Below, piece by piece: positions 18,066 to 26,545 of a DNA stretch of 64,000 nt. A model generated the notes under the pieces. The model was given only the letters and a program-made list of their open reading frames with translations, did no database searches and was not told the origin of the DNA. Made by a program: the position numbers and the translations under genes. The stretch comes from Actinomycetospora sp. NBRC 106378 (GTDB taxonomy: Bacteria > Actinomycetota > Actinomycetes > Mycobacteriales > Pseudonocardiaceae): the NCBI RefSeq assembly GCF_030269685.1, contig NZ_BSTT01000001.1, positions 558,001 through 622,000 on the forward strand. The letters run 5' to 3'. The stretch's first letter is position 1; every line of letters begins with the position of its first letter.

Positions 18066-19160
18066 ATGACGGCTGGTGCCGGCGGGACCCCACCCGAGCC
18101 CGGCCCCGGGCGCCGCGACCGTGTCGTGCGCTCCGGCCGGGGCTCGCTGACCGACACCCCGCCCGAGCCGCTGGGCGCCTACCCCGGTGGCGCGCCGGAG
18201 CAGGGGTTCGCCGCGGCCTACCCCGAGCAGCGCGGGCGCGACGGCGGCCGTCCGCCCGGCCCGCACCCGATGGACCACCCCTCGCACCCCGACCTGCCGC
18301 GCATCGCCGGACACCCGGCGCCGATGCGCCAGGCGCCGCCGCCCGGAGGGCCCGCCCCGACGCGGCCGGGTCCTGGTCACCCGCCGCCTCCGCCGCCTCC
18401 CCCGCGGCCGGGAGCCCCCGGTCCGGGACCCGCGACCGGGCCCGCGGCGCCGACCGGTCCCGTCCCCGTACCGCAGGTCCACCCGGCGACGACCCCGCTG
18501 CCGGCACCGGCCGAACCCGTGGGCGACGGACCGGACGGCCCCGACACCAGTGACGAGGTCGACCAGTCCGAGCTGGAGCAGGTCGGGCTGGACCAGGCCG
18601 ACGAGTCGGTCGCCGACGGGTGGGCGCTGGTACGCCGCACCCAGGACGGTGACGTCGACGCGTTCGGCACGCTCTTCGACCGCTACCACGACGTGGTCTT
18701 CCGCTTCGTCTTCTACCGGCTGGGCGACCGCGGCGTGGCCGAGGACCTCACCCAGGAGACGTTCGTCCGGGCGTTCCGGCGCATCGCGTCCGTGAGCTAC
18801 CAGGGTCGCGACATCGGCGCCTGGTTCGTGACGATCGCCCGCAACCTGGTCCTCGACCACGTGAAGTCGAGTCGCTACCGACTCGAACAGGCCACGCCCG
18901 AGATCACCGACGTCGCACCCGACCAGCACCGGCCCGGGCCGGAGAGCGAGGTCATCGCGGGCGCCACCCACGAGGAGCTCCTGCGCTGCGTCGCGAAGCT
19001 CGGCGACGACCAGCAGGAGTGCATCACCCTCCGGTTCCTCCAGGGGCTCTCGGTGTCCGAGACCGCGCACATCATGGGACGCAACGAGGGGGCGGTGAAG
19101 GCGCTGCAACACCGTGCGGTGCGCCGCCTCGCTCAACTGCTCCCTGAGGGTTTGCGGTGA
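18066..19160 (+). CDS. ECF sigma factor with Pro-rich N-terminal extension
   Basis: A 364-residue protein. Residues about 1-170 are Pro/Gly-rich disorder with a poly-Pro run; region sigma-2 starts near 190 (FGTLFDRYHDVVFRFVFYRLG, DLTQETFVRAFRRI) and sigma-4 ends the protein (CITLRFLQGLSVSETA, GRNEGAVKALQHRAVRRL). The neighbourhood of rex-hem and a DUF5667 membrane gene resembles the bldN region of Streptomyces, so a BldN-like developmental/stress sigma is plausible (inference). I chose ATG 18066 because the frame upstream crosses the 36-bp tandem repeats; a GTG further upstream cannot be excluded. Confidence 0.85.
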   Translation: MTAGAGGTPPEPGPGRRDRVVRSGRGSLTDTPPEPLGAYPGGAPEQGFAAAYPEQRGRDGGRPPGPHPMDHPSHPDLPRIAGHPAPMRQAPPPGGPAPTRPGPGHPPPPPPPPRPGAPGPGPATGPAAPTGPVPVPQVHPATTPLPAPAEPVGDGPDGPDTSDEVDQSELEQVGLDQADESVADGWALVRRTQDGDVDAFGTLFDRYHDVVFRFVFYRLGDRGVAEDLTQETFVRAFRRIASVSYQGRDIGAWFVTIARNLVLDHVKSSRYRLEQATPEITDVAPDQHRPGPESEVIAGATHEELLRCVAKLGDDQQECITLRFLQGLSVSETAHIMGRNEGAVKALQHRAVRRLAQLLPEGLR

Positions 19161-19269
19161 GTGACAACGATGTAGTTCCACCCGTCGGCGTGGAGGACGT
19201 AACCGGTCGCCTATCCGGTCGTTCCGATAGACGACGGGTACGGCACGTGCCGGAGGGCACGGGCGCACG

Positions 19270-20610
19270 ATGAGGACGGACGACATGTCGAGCGGTCGCG
19301 AGGGGGCAGACGAGCGGTTCGCCGCTGCCTGGGACGAGCAGGTGCGCGCACGCGCCACCGGCCGCCCGGCGCATGCCACACCGCCGTTCAGCGATCACGG
19401 TCCCGGTCACGGCGGTAACGATTCAGGGGTCCCCGGACGAAACCGGGCCGTGGACACCGACCTCGCCGACGATCTCCGGATCGCCGACCTGCTCCGTGAC
19501 GTCGCGGCGGCCACCCCCGGCCCCGACGCGGCGGCCTCGTCCCGCATGCGCGCCTCGGTCATGGCGGCCATCACCGAGCAGGCCCCGCCGACCGGTGGCG
19601 CGCCCACCCGCTCGATCTCGGCCGTGGAGACCCCGGCCCGTCCCTCGCACGGCCGCCGTCGGGCCGACCGCCGCGGGGCGACCCGTCCGGCCGACCGCCG
19701 CCCCACCTCCGCGACCGGCTCGACCGGCCCCGCCCGCTCCGCGATGCGTCGGCTGATGTCCACCACGGTCGCGGGCGTCGCCTGCATCCTCGCGCTCGGC
19801 GCGCTCACCGTGCTGCTGTCCCGCGGTTCGCTGCCCGGCGACATGCTCTACGGCCTCAAGCGGGCCTCGGAGTCCGCCGAGATCGGTCTCACCTCCGGCC
19901 AGGAGGCGAAGGGCCAGAAGCACCTCGACATCGCCGCGCTCCGGCTCGACGAGATCCAGGAGCTGATCCAGCGCGACGCGGCCACCGCCGCGGGCCCCCG
20001 CCCGACCGCCGCCGGCCTCGACGACGCGGACGCCGCCCTCGTGGCGGACAACCTGCGGGCCTTCGACCAGCAGGCCCGCACCGGCTCCAAGCTCCTGCTC
20101 GGGCTCGTCAACCGCCCGTCCGGTCCGTCCGCGGGCACGCTCTCGTCCTGGGCCGCGCAGCAGCAGCAGACGTTCGACACCTTCTCGCCGTCGCTGTCCC
20201 CGGAGGGCCGCGAGCAGGCCGCCTCCTCGCAGCGCCTGCTCACCCAGCTGCAGAGCCGGGCCGCCGCCTTCGAGGCCGACCCCGGCTGCAGCGCCGGGAC
20301 GTCCGACGAGCTCGGCCCGGTCCCCTCGGAGACCTGCCGCGCCGCGCGCCCGGGCTCGACCAGCCCGACGACCGCGCCGGAGACCTCGTCCTCGACGGCT
20401 TCGTCGACCACCCGGGCGACCACCTCCACCGAGCCGACCACAACGACGACGGGCACGGACTCCACCCGCGCCTCGAGCTCGCCGTCGGGAAGCACCCCCA
20501 CCACCACGAGCACCCCCGCCCCGGTGAACGTGCCGGTGCCGGTGCCCGGCCTGCCGAAGGTCGAGCTGCCGCCGCTGCTGCCCGGTCTGCCCGGTCTCTC
20601 GCTCGGCTGA
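19270..20610 (+). CDS. DUF5667 membrane protein, possible anti-sigma partner
   Basis: A 446-residue protein. Soluble N-terminal part with a charged helix near 60-105, one membrane segment at about 163-184, an extracytoplasmic DUF5667 domain (GSLPGDMLYGLKRASE, about 186-290), and a Ser/Thr-rich, wall-type linker followed by VPVPGLPKVELPPLLP repeats at the C-terminus. Placed 110 nt after the sigma gene on the same strand, with topology like RsbN-type anti-sigma factors, it may control that sigma factor. ATG 19285 has an equally good ribosome site. Confidence 0.8.
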   Translation: MRTDDMSSGREGADERFAAAWDEQVRARATGRPAHATPPFSDHGPGHGGNDSGVPGRNRAVDTDLADDLRIADLLRDVAAATPGPDAAASSRMRASVMAAITEQAPPTGGAPTRSISAVETPARPSHGRRRADRRGATRPADRRPTSATGSTGPARSAMRRLMSTTVAGVACILALGALTVLLSRGSLPGDMLYGLKRASESAEIGLTSGQEAKGQKHLDIAALRLDEIQELIQRDAATAAGPRPTAAGLDDADAALVADNLRAFDQQARTGSKLLLGLVNRPSGPSAGTLSSWAAQQQQTFDTFSPSLSPEGREQAASSQRLLTQLQSRAAAFEADPGCSAGTSDELGPVPSETCRAARPGSTSPTTAPETSSSTASSTTRATTSTEPTTTTTGTDSTRASSSPSGSTPTTTSTPAPVNVPVPVPGLPKVELPPLLPGLPGLSLG

Positions 20611-20680
20611 GTCGGCACGTCCGGTCGACCACTAGGGTTGGTCGGACAACGACCGGCCGGTGAGCGGGAGGGTGCAGGCG

Positions 20681-21616
20681 GTGGGACGACGGCGTGACCG
20701 CCAGGCCTCGGACGCGGAGTTCGAGGCCCTGGACCCCTCCTCGCTCGCCGCGTCGGGCATCGCGGACGGCGTGGCCGCGCGGGACGCCGGCGCCGCCGCG
20801 GCGGCTGCGGCCGACACCGAGGGTCCGGTCACCCCGAGCGTCCCGCCGGACCTCACCGCCGCTGCATTCTTCGACGTCGACAACACGATGATGATGGGCG
20901 CGTCGATCTTCCACTTCGCCCGCGGGCTCGCGGCGCGGAACTTCTTCTCCGGCGCGGACCTGCGCGGCTTCGTCTGGCAGCAGCTCAAGTTCCGCCTGGG
21001 TGGCGAGGGCACGCCCGAGGACATCCGCCAGCACCGCGAGGCCGCCCTGTCGTTCGTCGCCGGCCGCCAGGTGTCCGAGCTGGTCGAGCTCGGCGAGGAG
21101 ATCTACGACGAGCTGATGGCCGACCGCATCTGGGAGGGCACCCGCTCGCTCGCGCAGATGCACCTCGACGCGGGCCAGCGGGTCTGGCTCGTCACGGCGA
21201 CGCCGCTCGAGCTCGCCGGGATCATCGCCCGTCGGCTGGGCCTCACCGGGGCGCTCGGCACGGTCGCGGAGCACGAGGACGGGGTCTACACCGGCCGCCT
21301 CGTCGGGGAGCTCCTGCACGGCCCCGCGAAGGCGCACGCCGTCCGGGCGCTCGCCGCGCGCGAGGGCCTCGACCTGCGTCGCTGCTCGGCCTACTCCGAC
21401 AGCATCAACGACGCCCCGATGCTCTCCGTCGTGGGCACCGCCGTCGCCGTCAACCCCGACGCCGAGCTGCGGGCCCTGGCGCGCAGGAAGGGGTGGGAGA
21501 TCCGCGACTTCCGCTCCGGGCGGAAGGTCGCCCGGATCGGGGTGCCGTCGGTGCTTGGCGCGGGCGCGGTCGCCGGCGCGGTCGCCGCCGGTGCTGCGTA
21601 CCGCCGCCGGGGCTGA
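20681..21616 (+). CDS. HAD-IB phosphatase (SerB-like)
   Basis: A 311-residue protein. A ~55-residue Ala-rich lead precedes motif [10 protein letters not shown] (Asp65 nucleophile, Asp67), with motif II-like VTATP and motif [15 protein letters not shown]. This is the HAD-IB family of phosphoserine-phosphatase-like and acyl-lipid-linked hydrolases; the C-terminus ends in a hydrophobic Ala/Gly helix. In many actinobacteria the family neighbours a PlsC-like acyltransferase, as here. The substrate is unknown. GTG 20681 has GGGAG at about 10 nt; GTG 20660 is in frame. Confidence 0.88.
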   Translation: MGRRRDRQASDAEFEALDPSSLAASGIADGVAARDAGAAAAAAADTEGPVTPSVPPDLTAAAFFDVDNTMMMGASIFHFARGLAARNFFSGADLRGFVWQQLKFRLGGEGTPEDIRQHREAALSFVAGRQVSELVELGEEIYDELMADRIWEGTRSLAQMHLDAGQRVWLVTATPLELAGIIARRLGLTGALGTVAEHEDGVYTGRLVGELLHGPAKAHAVRALAAREGLDLRRCSAYSDSINDAPMLSVVGTAVAVNPDAELRALARRKGWEIRDFRSGRKVARIGVPSVLGAGAVAGAVAAGAAYRRRG

Positions 21617-21640
21617 ACACAGCTCCCCGCTCCGCCCTTC

Positions 21641-21702
21641 GAGGTGCACACCAGGCAGGTCCGGGAGCCCCTCGGCCTGCCTCACGTCACCCTCGCGAAC
21701 GG
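21641..21702. repeat. Structured intergenic repeat, copy 1
   Basis: Begins GAGGTGCACACCAGGCAGGT and ends in the conserved CTGCCTCACGTCACCCTCGCG block. AGGCAG and CTGCCT can pair, with GAGGTG/CACCCTC as an outer arm. The 321-nt gap between the HAD gene and the acyltransferase (21617-21937) contains three such copies and no gene I can support. Confidence 0.85.
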
Positions 21703-21713
21703 CGTCGTCGCGC

Positions 21714-21777
21714 GAGGTGCACACCAGGCAGGTCCGGTCGCCCGGAAAGCTGCCTCACGTCACCCTCGCGGTCGGGC
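21714..21777. repeat. Structured intergenic repeat, copy 2
   Basis: Same conserved left and right blocks as copy 1, with a different 12-nt centre (TCGCCCGGAAAG) between them. Both stems are kept, so the variable part is the apical loop. Confidence 0.85.
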
Positions 21778-21836
21778 CGCCGTCCCCGGGCCTTCCCGAC
21801 GGCGGGTCGGCGCGAGCCCGACGGCTCGCCCCCGGC

Positions 21837-21901
21837 GAGGTGCACACCAGGCAGGTCCGGGAGCCCCGAAAGCTGCCTCACGTCACCCTCGCGGTCGGGC
21901 C
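21837..21901. repeat. Structured intergenic repeat, copy 3
   Basis: Third copy, with centre GAGCCCCGAAAG. It ends 37 nt before the acyltransferase stop codon. Spacing from copy 1 to 2 is 73 nt and from 2 to 3 is 123 nt, so the copies are dispersed rather than a strict tandem array. Confidence 0.85.
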
Positions 21902-21937
21902 GGGCCCGACGCGGGCGTGCGGCCCGACGAGCCGGCC

Positions 21938-22945
21938 TCAGCCCAGGAACGCGTTCCGGCGCCCGGAGAGGAGCCGGTAGAGCGTCTGCTGGATGTTCTC
22001 GCGGACCTGGTCGGTCAGGTTGAACACGAGCATCGGGTCGTCCGCGGCACCGGGCTCGTACTCGTCGGTGCGGATCGGCTCGCCGAACTCGATGTACCAC
22101 TTGGAGGGCAGCGGCACGAGGCCGAGCGGACCGAGGAGCGGCCAGGTCGGCGTGATGGGGAAGTACGGCACGCCGAGGAGGCGCGCGATCGGACCGAGGT
22201 CGCCGATCTTCGGGTAGATCTCCTCGGCCCCCACGATCGAGCACGGGATGATCGGGACGCCGGTGCGCAGGGCGGCCGAGACGAACCCGCCGCGGCCGAA
22301 GCGCTGCAGCTTGTACCGGTCGGCGTAGGCCTTGCCGATGCCCTTGAACCCCTCGGGCCACACCCCGACGAGCTCGCCGTCGCCCAGCAGGGCCTCGGCG
22401 TCCGGGCTGCAGGCGAGGGTGTGCCCGGCCTTGCGGGCCAGGGCACCCGCGCCCGGCAGGCCGAAGACGAGGTCGGCGGCGAGCATGCGCAGGTTGCGGG
22501 GGGTGGGGAGGTCGTCGTGGGTGGCGACCACCGTCATCAGGGCGTCCAGCGGCAGCGTCCCGGAGTGGTTGGCCACCAGCAGCGCGCCGCCCTCGGCGGG
22601 CACGTTCTCCACGCCGATCGTCTCCACGCGGAACCAGCGCTCGTAGAGCGGGCGCAGCGTGGGGAGGATGACGTTCTCGTTGAGGTCGGGGTCGAACCCG
22701 AACTCGTCGACGGTGTACCGGCCGGCGAGGCGTCGCCGCAGGAACGCCGCCACCTCGGTGACCGTGCGCTCCAGCTCCGAGGGCCCCGACGGGGCCGGGA
22801 CTGCCGGCAGGGACGCCGCCGGGGTCTCCTCGGGTTCCGGGGGCGTCTCCGCCGGCGGCGGCACGAGGCTGCGCCGACGCGGGGTCGGCCGGGGCCGCGG
22901 GCGCCCGCCCGGACCGTGCAGCGGGATGACGTCCGCCTCGCCCAT
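21938..22945 (-). CDS. 1-acyl-glycerol-3-phosphate acyltransferase-like protein
   Basis: A 335-residue PlsC-family protein. A disordered Pro/Arg-rich head (1-60) precedes the acyltransferase domain with the catalytic-type motif NHSGTLPLD (His127) and a later EGFKGIG block that binds the acyl acceptor. The presumed role is lipid acylation at the inner face of the membrane; the exact acceptor is unknown. ATG 22945 has GGAGGA at 9 nt, better than the upstream in-frame ATG. It is the Rv0502 equivalent by order, next to the epimerase gene. Confidence 0.87.
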   Translation of the reverse strand: MGEADVIPLHGPGGRPRPRPTPRRRSLVPPPAETPPEPEETPAASLPAVPAPSGPSELERTVTEVAAFLRRRLAGRYTVDEFGFDPDLNENVILPTLRPLYERWFRVETIGVENVPAEGGALLVANHSGTLPLDALMTVVATHDDLPTPRNLRMLAADLVFGLPGAGALARKAGHTLACSPDAEALLGDGELVGVWPEGFKGIGKAYADRYKLQRFGRGGFVSAALRTGVPIIPCSIVGAEEIYPKIGDLGPIARLLGVPYFPITPTWPLLGPLGLVPLPSKWYIEFGEPIRTDEYEPGAADDPMLVFNLTDQVRENIQQTLYRLLSGRRNAFLG

Positions 22946-22978
22946 GGGGTCGTTCCTCCTGCTGCTCACGTGAATCCC

Positions 22979-24094
22979 CTAGCGCACCGGTGCGAGAGCG
23001 GGCGTCTGGTCCTGCGCGGCCTCGAGCGCCGCCGGTTCCTCGCCGCGGATCCGCGCGGGGAGGTAGTGCGCGGCACCGCGGGCGATCGACTCGCCGACAC
23101 CCACGACGCGGTCGGTGTCGACGACGGGTCGCAGGGCCCGCCCGGCCACGAAGTCGTCGAAGGCCTGCACGGTCGTCCACCGCGGCTCGAACCCGAACTC
23201 GGTCTTGAGCTTCGTCGTGTCGACGACGCGACCGTAGTTGAGCAGGCGCATCTGCTCGGGTGAGAAGTCCACGAGCCGGGCGCGGCGGGTCACCCGCCCG
23301 ACCCACGGAACGAGCGGCTCGGGGATCGGCAGCGCCACCCGGCCGGCGCGCCGGATCGCCTGCGACAGCATCAGCACGCCGTCCGCGCCGACGTTGAACA
23401 CGCCGGGGAGGTCGTGCGTGGTGGCCCGTTCGAGCACCGCGACCGCGTCCTCGTGGTGCAGCAGCTGCACCCGGGCGTCGAAGCCGAGCACCATCGGGAC
23501 CACGGGAAGCGCGAAGTAGTGCGCGAAGGCGGTGTCGGCCCGCGGGCCGATGAAGTTGACGAAGCGCAGCGTCGTCACCGGGATGTCGGGGCGGCGTCGG
23601 GAGAAGCTCCGGACGTAGCCCTCGATCTCGACGGCGTCCTTCGCGTACCCGCCGGGCGGCAGCGCCTTCGGCTCCGTGCTCTCGGTGAAGGTCGCCGGGT
23701 CACGCGGGCTGGCGCCGTACACGCTCGTCGTGGAGCGCACGACCAGCCGGCCGACGGTGTCCGACTTCTGGCACGCAGCGAGCAGCTGCATCGTGCCGAT
23801 GACGTTCATCTCCATCATCATCGAGCGCCCGCCGGCGGCGGACGGGTGCCCGGACAACGACGCGTGCACGACCGTGTCGACCTTCGCGGTGCTGATGACC
23901 TTGCCGATCAGCGGGTTGCGGATGTCGACGCGGACGAACTCGGCCCGGCCCATCCGGCGGCGCGTGTCGCGACTCGGCGGGGTGGTGTCCACCCCGAGCA
24001 CGCGGTCGATCGACGGGTCCGCCGCGAGCCGTGCCGCCAGGTCGCCGCCGAGCTGGCGGCTCACGCCGGTGACGAGGACGACGGACGGCGGCAT
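22979..24094 (-). CDS. NAD-dependent epimerase/dehydratase family protein
   Basis: A 371-residue extended-SDR protein with the nucleotide-binding segment LVTGVSRQLGGDLA (7-20), DIRNPL and HASLSGHP. The usual YxxxK catalytic pair is not evident: the corresponding stretch reads GGYAKDAVE. A Ser/Thr-rich STTSVYG segment is present. It was called galE2-like in mycobacteria (Rv0501) but UDP-galactose epimerase activity is not supported by the sequence alone. ATG 24094 fits the family start; the long upstream frame is a shadow. Confidence 0.82.
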   Translation of the reverse strand: MPPSVVLVTGVSRQLGGDLAARLAADPSIDRVLGVDTTPPSRDTRRRMGRAEFVRVDIRNPLIGKVISTAKVDTVVHASLSGHPSAAGGRSMMMEMNVIGTMQLLAACQKSDTVGRLVVRSTTSVYGASPRDPATFTESTEPKALPPGGYAKDAVEIEGYVRSFSRRRPDIPVTTLRFVNFIGPRADTAFAHYFALPVVPMVLGFDARVQLLHHEDAVAVLERATTHDLPGVFNVGADGVLMLSQAIRRAGRVALPIPEPLVPWVGRVTRRARLVDFSPEQMRLLNYGRVVDTTKLKTEFGFEPRWTTVQAFDDFVAGRALRPVVDTDRVVGVGESIARGAAHYLPARIRGEEPAALEAAQDQTPALAPVR

Positions 24095-24158
24095 GGCTCT
24101 CCCGGACGGGGCTGGCGGTGTCGGAGGCGACCCTCGGCTCAGCCCCGGCCGGGGCCGA

Positions 24159-24260
24159 TCACTTGCCGAGCTTGCGACGCTGCACGCGGGTCTTACGCAG
24201 CAGCTTACGGTGCTTCTTCTTCGACATCCGCTTACGACGCTTCTTGATGACCGAGCCCAT
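24159..24260 (-). CDS. Small ribosomal protein bS22
   Basis: A 33-residue, strongly basic peptide, [20 protein letters not shown] plus 13 residues ending RRKLGK. This matches the tiny actinobacterial ribosome-associated protein (AURKAIP1/COX24-like, bS22) that stands in this position in mycobacteria. AAAGGGA precedes ATG 24260 at suitable spacing. Too short for most gene finders. About half of its residues are Lys or Arg. Confidence 0.9.
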   Translation of the reverse strand: MGSVIKKRRKRMSKKKHRKLLRKTRVQRRKLGK

Positions 24261-24378
24261 ACGGGTTCCCTTTCGCTACTACCTGTCGTGGAGAGCCGGG
24301 GCGTCAGGCCCCCGAGCGCAAGGCTCCACCGTACCGGTGACCCGGGCGGCGACGATGCACCGCCCGGGTCCCGGGGTC

Positions 24379-24603
24379 CTAGCCGGCGTCGATGTACGAG
24401 CCCCGGAGGTACTCGTGGACGGCCTCCTCCGGCACACGGAAGCTGCGGCCGACGCGGACCGCCGGCAGCTCGCCGTTGTGCACCAGTCGGTACACCGTCA
24501 TCTTCGACACCCGCATGGTGGCGGCGACCTCGGCCACGGTCAGGAACTGCACCCGCGAGAGGTCGCCCTCTTCCCTCCGCCCTGCGGCGGCGTTCTGCGG
24601 CAT
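24379..24603 (-). CDS. Excisionase/MerR-type HTH DNA-binding protein
   Basis: A 74-residue single-domain regulator, LTVAEVAATMRVSKMTVYRL forming the helix-turn-helix and VGRSFRVPEEAV the wing. This is the Rv0500A type that lies beside bS22 and the epimerase in mycobacteria. GGAAGG precedes ATG 24603 by 9 nt, so I take this start rather than the earlier in-frame ATG at 24738. Target genes are unknown. Confidence 0.88.
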   Translation of the reverse strand: MPQNAAAGRREEGDLSRVQFLTVAEVAATMRVSKMTVYRLVHNGELPAVRVGRSFRVPEEAVHEYLRGSYIDAG

Positions 24604-24785
24604 GGTGAACCGCCTTCCGAGCACCCGTCGTGCCGCCGGTCTTCCCCTCCGGCGGTTCGACACGCACGTGCTGATCGGAGAGTAGCGAGACGCGTGTGAC
24701 GGATGAATCGCTCGACGTGATGGTGCGGTGGCCGTCATCCCCTGCGCGTCAAGCGCACACGCCGCGCGTTAGGCGCACCGGACCC

Positions 24786-25601
24786 TCACGACGAGCGGTC
24801 GGTCCCGTACGCCGAACCCAGCGCCTGCGACCGGTCACGGCACGCCTCGACCGCGTCCGCGAACGCCGCGCGCAGGCCGTGCGCCTCCAGGACGCGCAGC
24901 GCCTGGGCCGTCGTGCCGCCCGGCGAGGTCACGGCCTCGCGGAGCAGCGACGGGTGGTTGCCGGGCTCGGTGAGCAGACCGCCCGCGCCGTCCACCGTCG
25001 CGGCGACCAGCTCGGTCGCGGTCGGCCGCGGCAGGCCGAGCGCCACGCCCGCCTCGATCATCGCCTCGGCGACCAGGAACAGGTACGCGGGGCCGGAGCC
25101 CGAGAGCGCCGTCGCCGCGTCCTGCTGCGCCTCCGGGACGCGGACCGTGCGGCCCACGCTGCGCAGCAGCTCCTCCGCCGCGTCGAGCGCCGCGTCGTCG
25201 GCGTGCGTCCCCGGCGAGAGCACGCACATCGCGCGCCCGACGAGCATCGGGGTGTTCGGCATGACCCGCACGACCGGCGTGCCCGCCGGTAGCCAGGCCT
25301 CCAGCGCCGACGTCGGGATGCCCGCCGCGAGGGACACGACCAGGCGGTCCCGTCCCCCCTCGACGGCGCCGAGCACGCCCTGCACGTCCTGCGGCTTCAC
25401 CGCGACGACGAGCACGTCGGCCCGGGCGGCGGCGTCGGCGGCGTCGGTGGCGGTGATCCCGAGGCGCGCGGTCAGGTCCTCGGCCCGCGCGCCGTCGCGC
25501 TCCACGACCAGCAGCGACCCGACGTCGTGCCCCGCCGTGACGAGGCCACCCAGCAGGGCCTCACCGATCCGTCCGCCCCCGAGCACCGCCACCGTCGTCA
25601 T
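24786..25601 (-). CDS. proC: Pyrroline-5-carboxylate reductase
   Basis: A 271-residue enzyme that reduces pyrroline-5-carboxylate to proline with NAD(P)H. The Rossmann motif VAVLGGGRIGEALLGGL is at residues 4-20; VRVMPNTPMLVG and the C-terminal family signature (SGSGPAYLFLVAEAM, SPGGTTAQALRVLE) are complete. Length is typical. Confidence 0.95.
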   Translation of the reverse strand: MTTVAVLGGGRIGEALLGGLVTAGHDVGSLLVVERDGARAEDLTARLGITATDAADAAARADVLVVAVKPQDVQGVLGAVEGGRDRLVVSLAAGIPTSALEAWLPAGTPVVRVMPNTPMLVGRAMCVLSPGTHADDAALDAAEELLRSVGRTVRVPEAQQDAATALSGSGPAYLFLVAEAMIEAGVALGLPRPTATELVAATVDGAGGLLTEPGNHPSLLREAVTSPGGTTAQALRVLEAHGLRAAFADAVEACRDRSQALGSAYGTDRSS

Positions 25602-25726
25602 GCTCCGCAGTCTTCCCGACGCCGGGTCCGGTCCCGACGGGCGGCGCCCGCCGGCTCCGTCGTCGTGGCGCGCTGCTGACGTCCGGCGTCAGCCGTGGGC
25701 CACCGCTGACGAGCGGGACCCCGCCC

Positions 25727-26545
25727 TCAGGCGCGCGACCGCGGCGAGCGCGAGCCCAGGTGGAGGCGGGCGAACAGCAGCGACTCGGCGAGCGCGTCGA
25801 GCCGCTCGTTGCGGGTCCGGGCCCGCCGGGTGGAGATCTCGACGACCACGGTCCCGTCGAAGCCGGTCAGCGCGAGCCGCCGCAGCACGTCCGCGCAGGG
25901 CTGGTTGCCGCGTCCGGGCACGAGGTGCTCGTCGTGGGTCTCGCCGGTGCCGTCGGCGAGGTGGAGGTGGATCAACCGGTCGCCCATGCGCTCGAGCAGC
26001 GCGAACGCGTCGTCACCGGCGACGGCGGTGTGGGAGAGGTCGAGCGTGTAGTGCCGCGCGCCGGGCACCGTCGGGTCGTGGCCCGGCGTGTAGCTGGACA
26101 CCCGCACCCGGCCGCGGCGCAGCGGGAACATGTTCTCCATCGCCACGCGGACGCCGTGGGCCCGCTCCAGCTCGTCGATCTGGCGCGCCAGGCCGGCGGC
26201 GTAGCGGCGCTGCCAGCGGAAGGGCGGGTGCAGCACGACGACGGGTGCGCCGAGGCCCGCGGCCAGCACGACGCTGCGACGGAGCCGTTCGGCCGGGTCG
26301 GCGCCCCACACCCGCTGGGTGATCGCGAGGCAGGGCGCGTGCACGGCGAGGACCGGCATCCCGGTGCGCTCGGCGTGGCGGGCGACGGTGCGCAGTTGGC
26401 GGGACTCCGGCTCGTTCCACACCATCAGCTCGACGCCGTCGTACCCGAGCTCCGCCGCGGCGTCGAAGCCCGCGGACATGGGCTCGGGGTAGACCGAGGC
26501 GGTCGAGAGCGCGACGGGGACCTGGGGACCGGTCGGGAGGATCAA
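25727..26545 (-). CDS. Sugar phosphate isomerase/epimerase-like TIM-barrel protein
   Basis: A 272-residue xylose-isomerase-like TIM barrel: [13 protein letters not shown] (32-44), [29 protein letters not shown] and VVVEISTRR are the strand ends that carry metal ligands (His, Glu, Asp). Substrate is unknown; equivalent of Rv0498 by order. No ATG precedes the first strand, so I place the start at TTG 26545, which overlaps the upstream stop (TTGA). The start is therefore less sure than the gene. Confidence 0.83.
   Translation of the reverse strand: MILPTGPQVPVALSTASVYPEPMSAGFDAAAELGYDGVELMVWNEPESRQLRTVARHAERTGMPVLAVHAPCLAITQRVWGADPAERLRRSVVLAAGLGAPVVVLHPPFRWQRRYAAGLARQIDELERAHGVRVAMENMFPLRRGRVRVSSYTPGHDPTVPGARHYTLDLSHTAVAGDDAFALLERMGDRLIHLHLADGTGETHDEHLVPGRGNQPCADVLRRLALTGFDGTVVVEISTRRARTRNERLDALAESLLFARLHLGSRSPRSRA

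Noticed and set aside
17956-21901. CRISPR arrays
   Set aside because: The repeats at 17956 and 21641 have no unique spacers of constant length and no cas genes are in the window.
21644-21980. A repeated short peptide encoded by the three repeats (either strand)
   Set aside because: No start codon with a ribosome site in any copy, the variable region does not follow codon logic, and pairing stems explain the conservation better.
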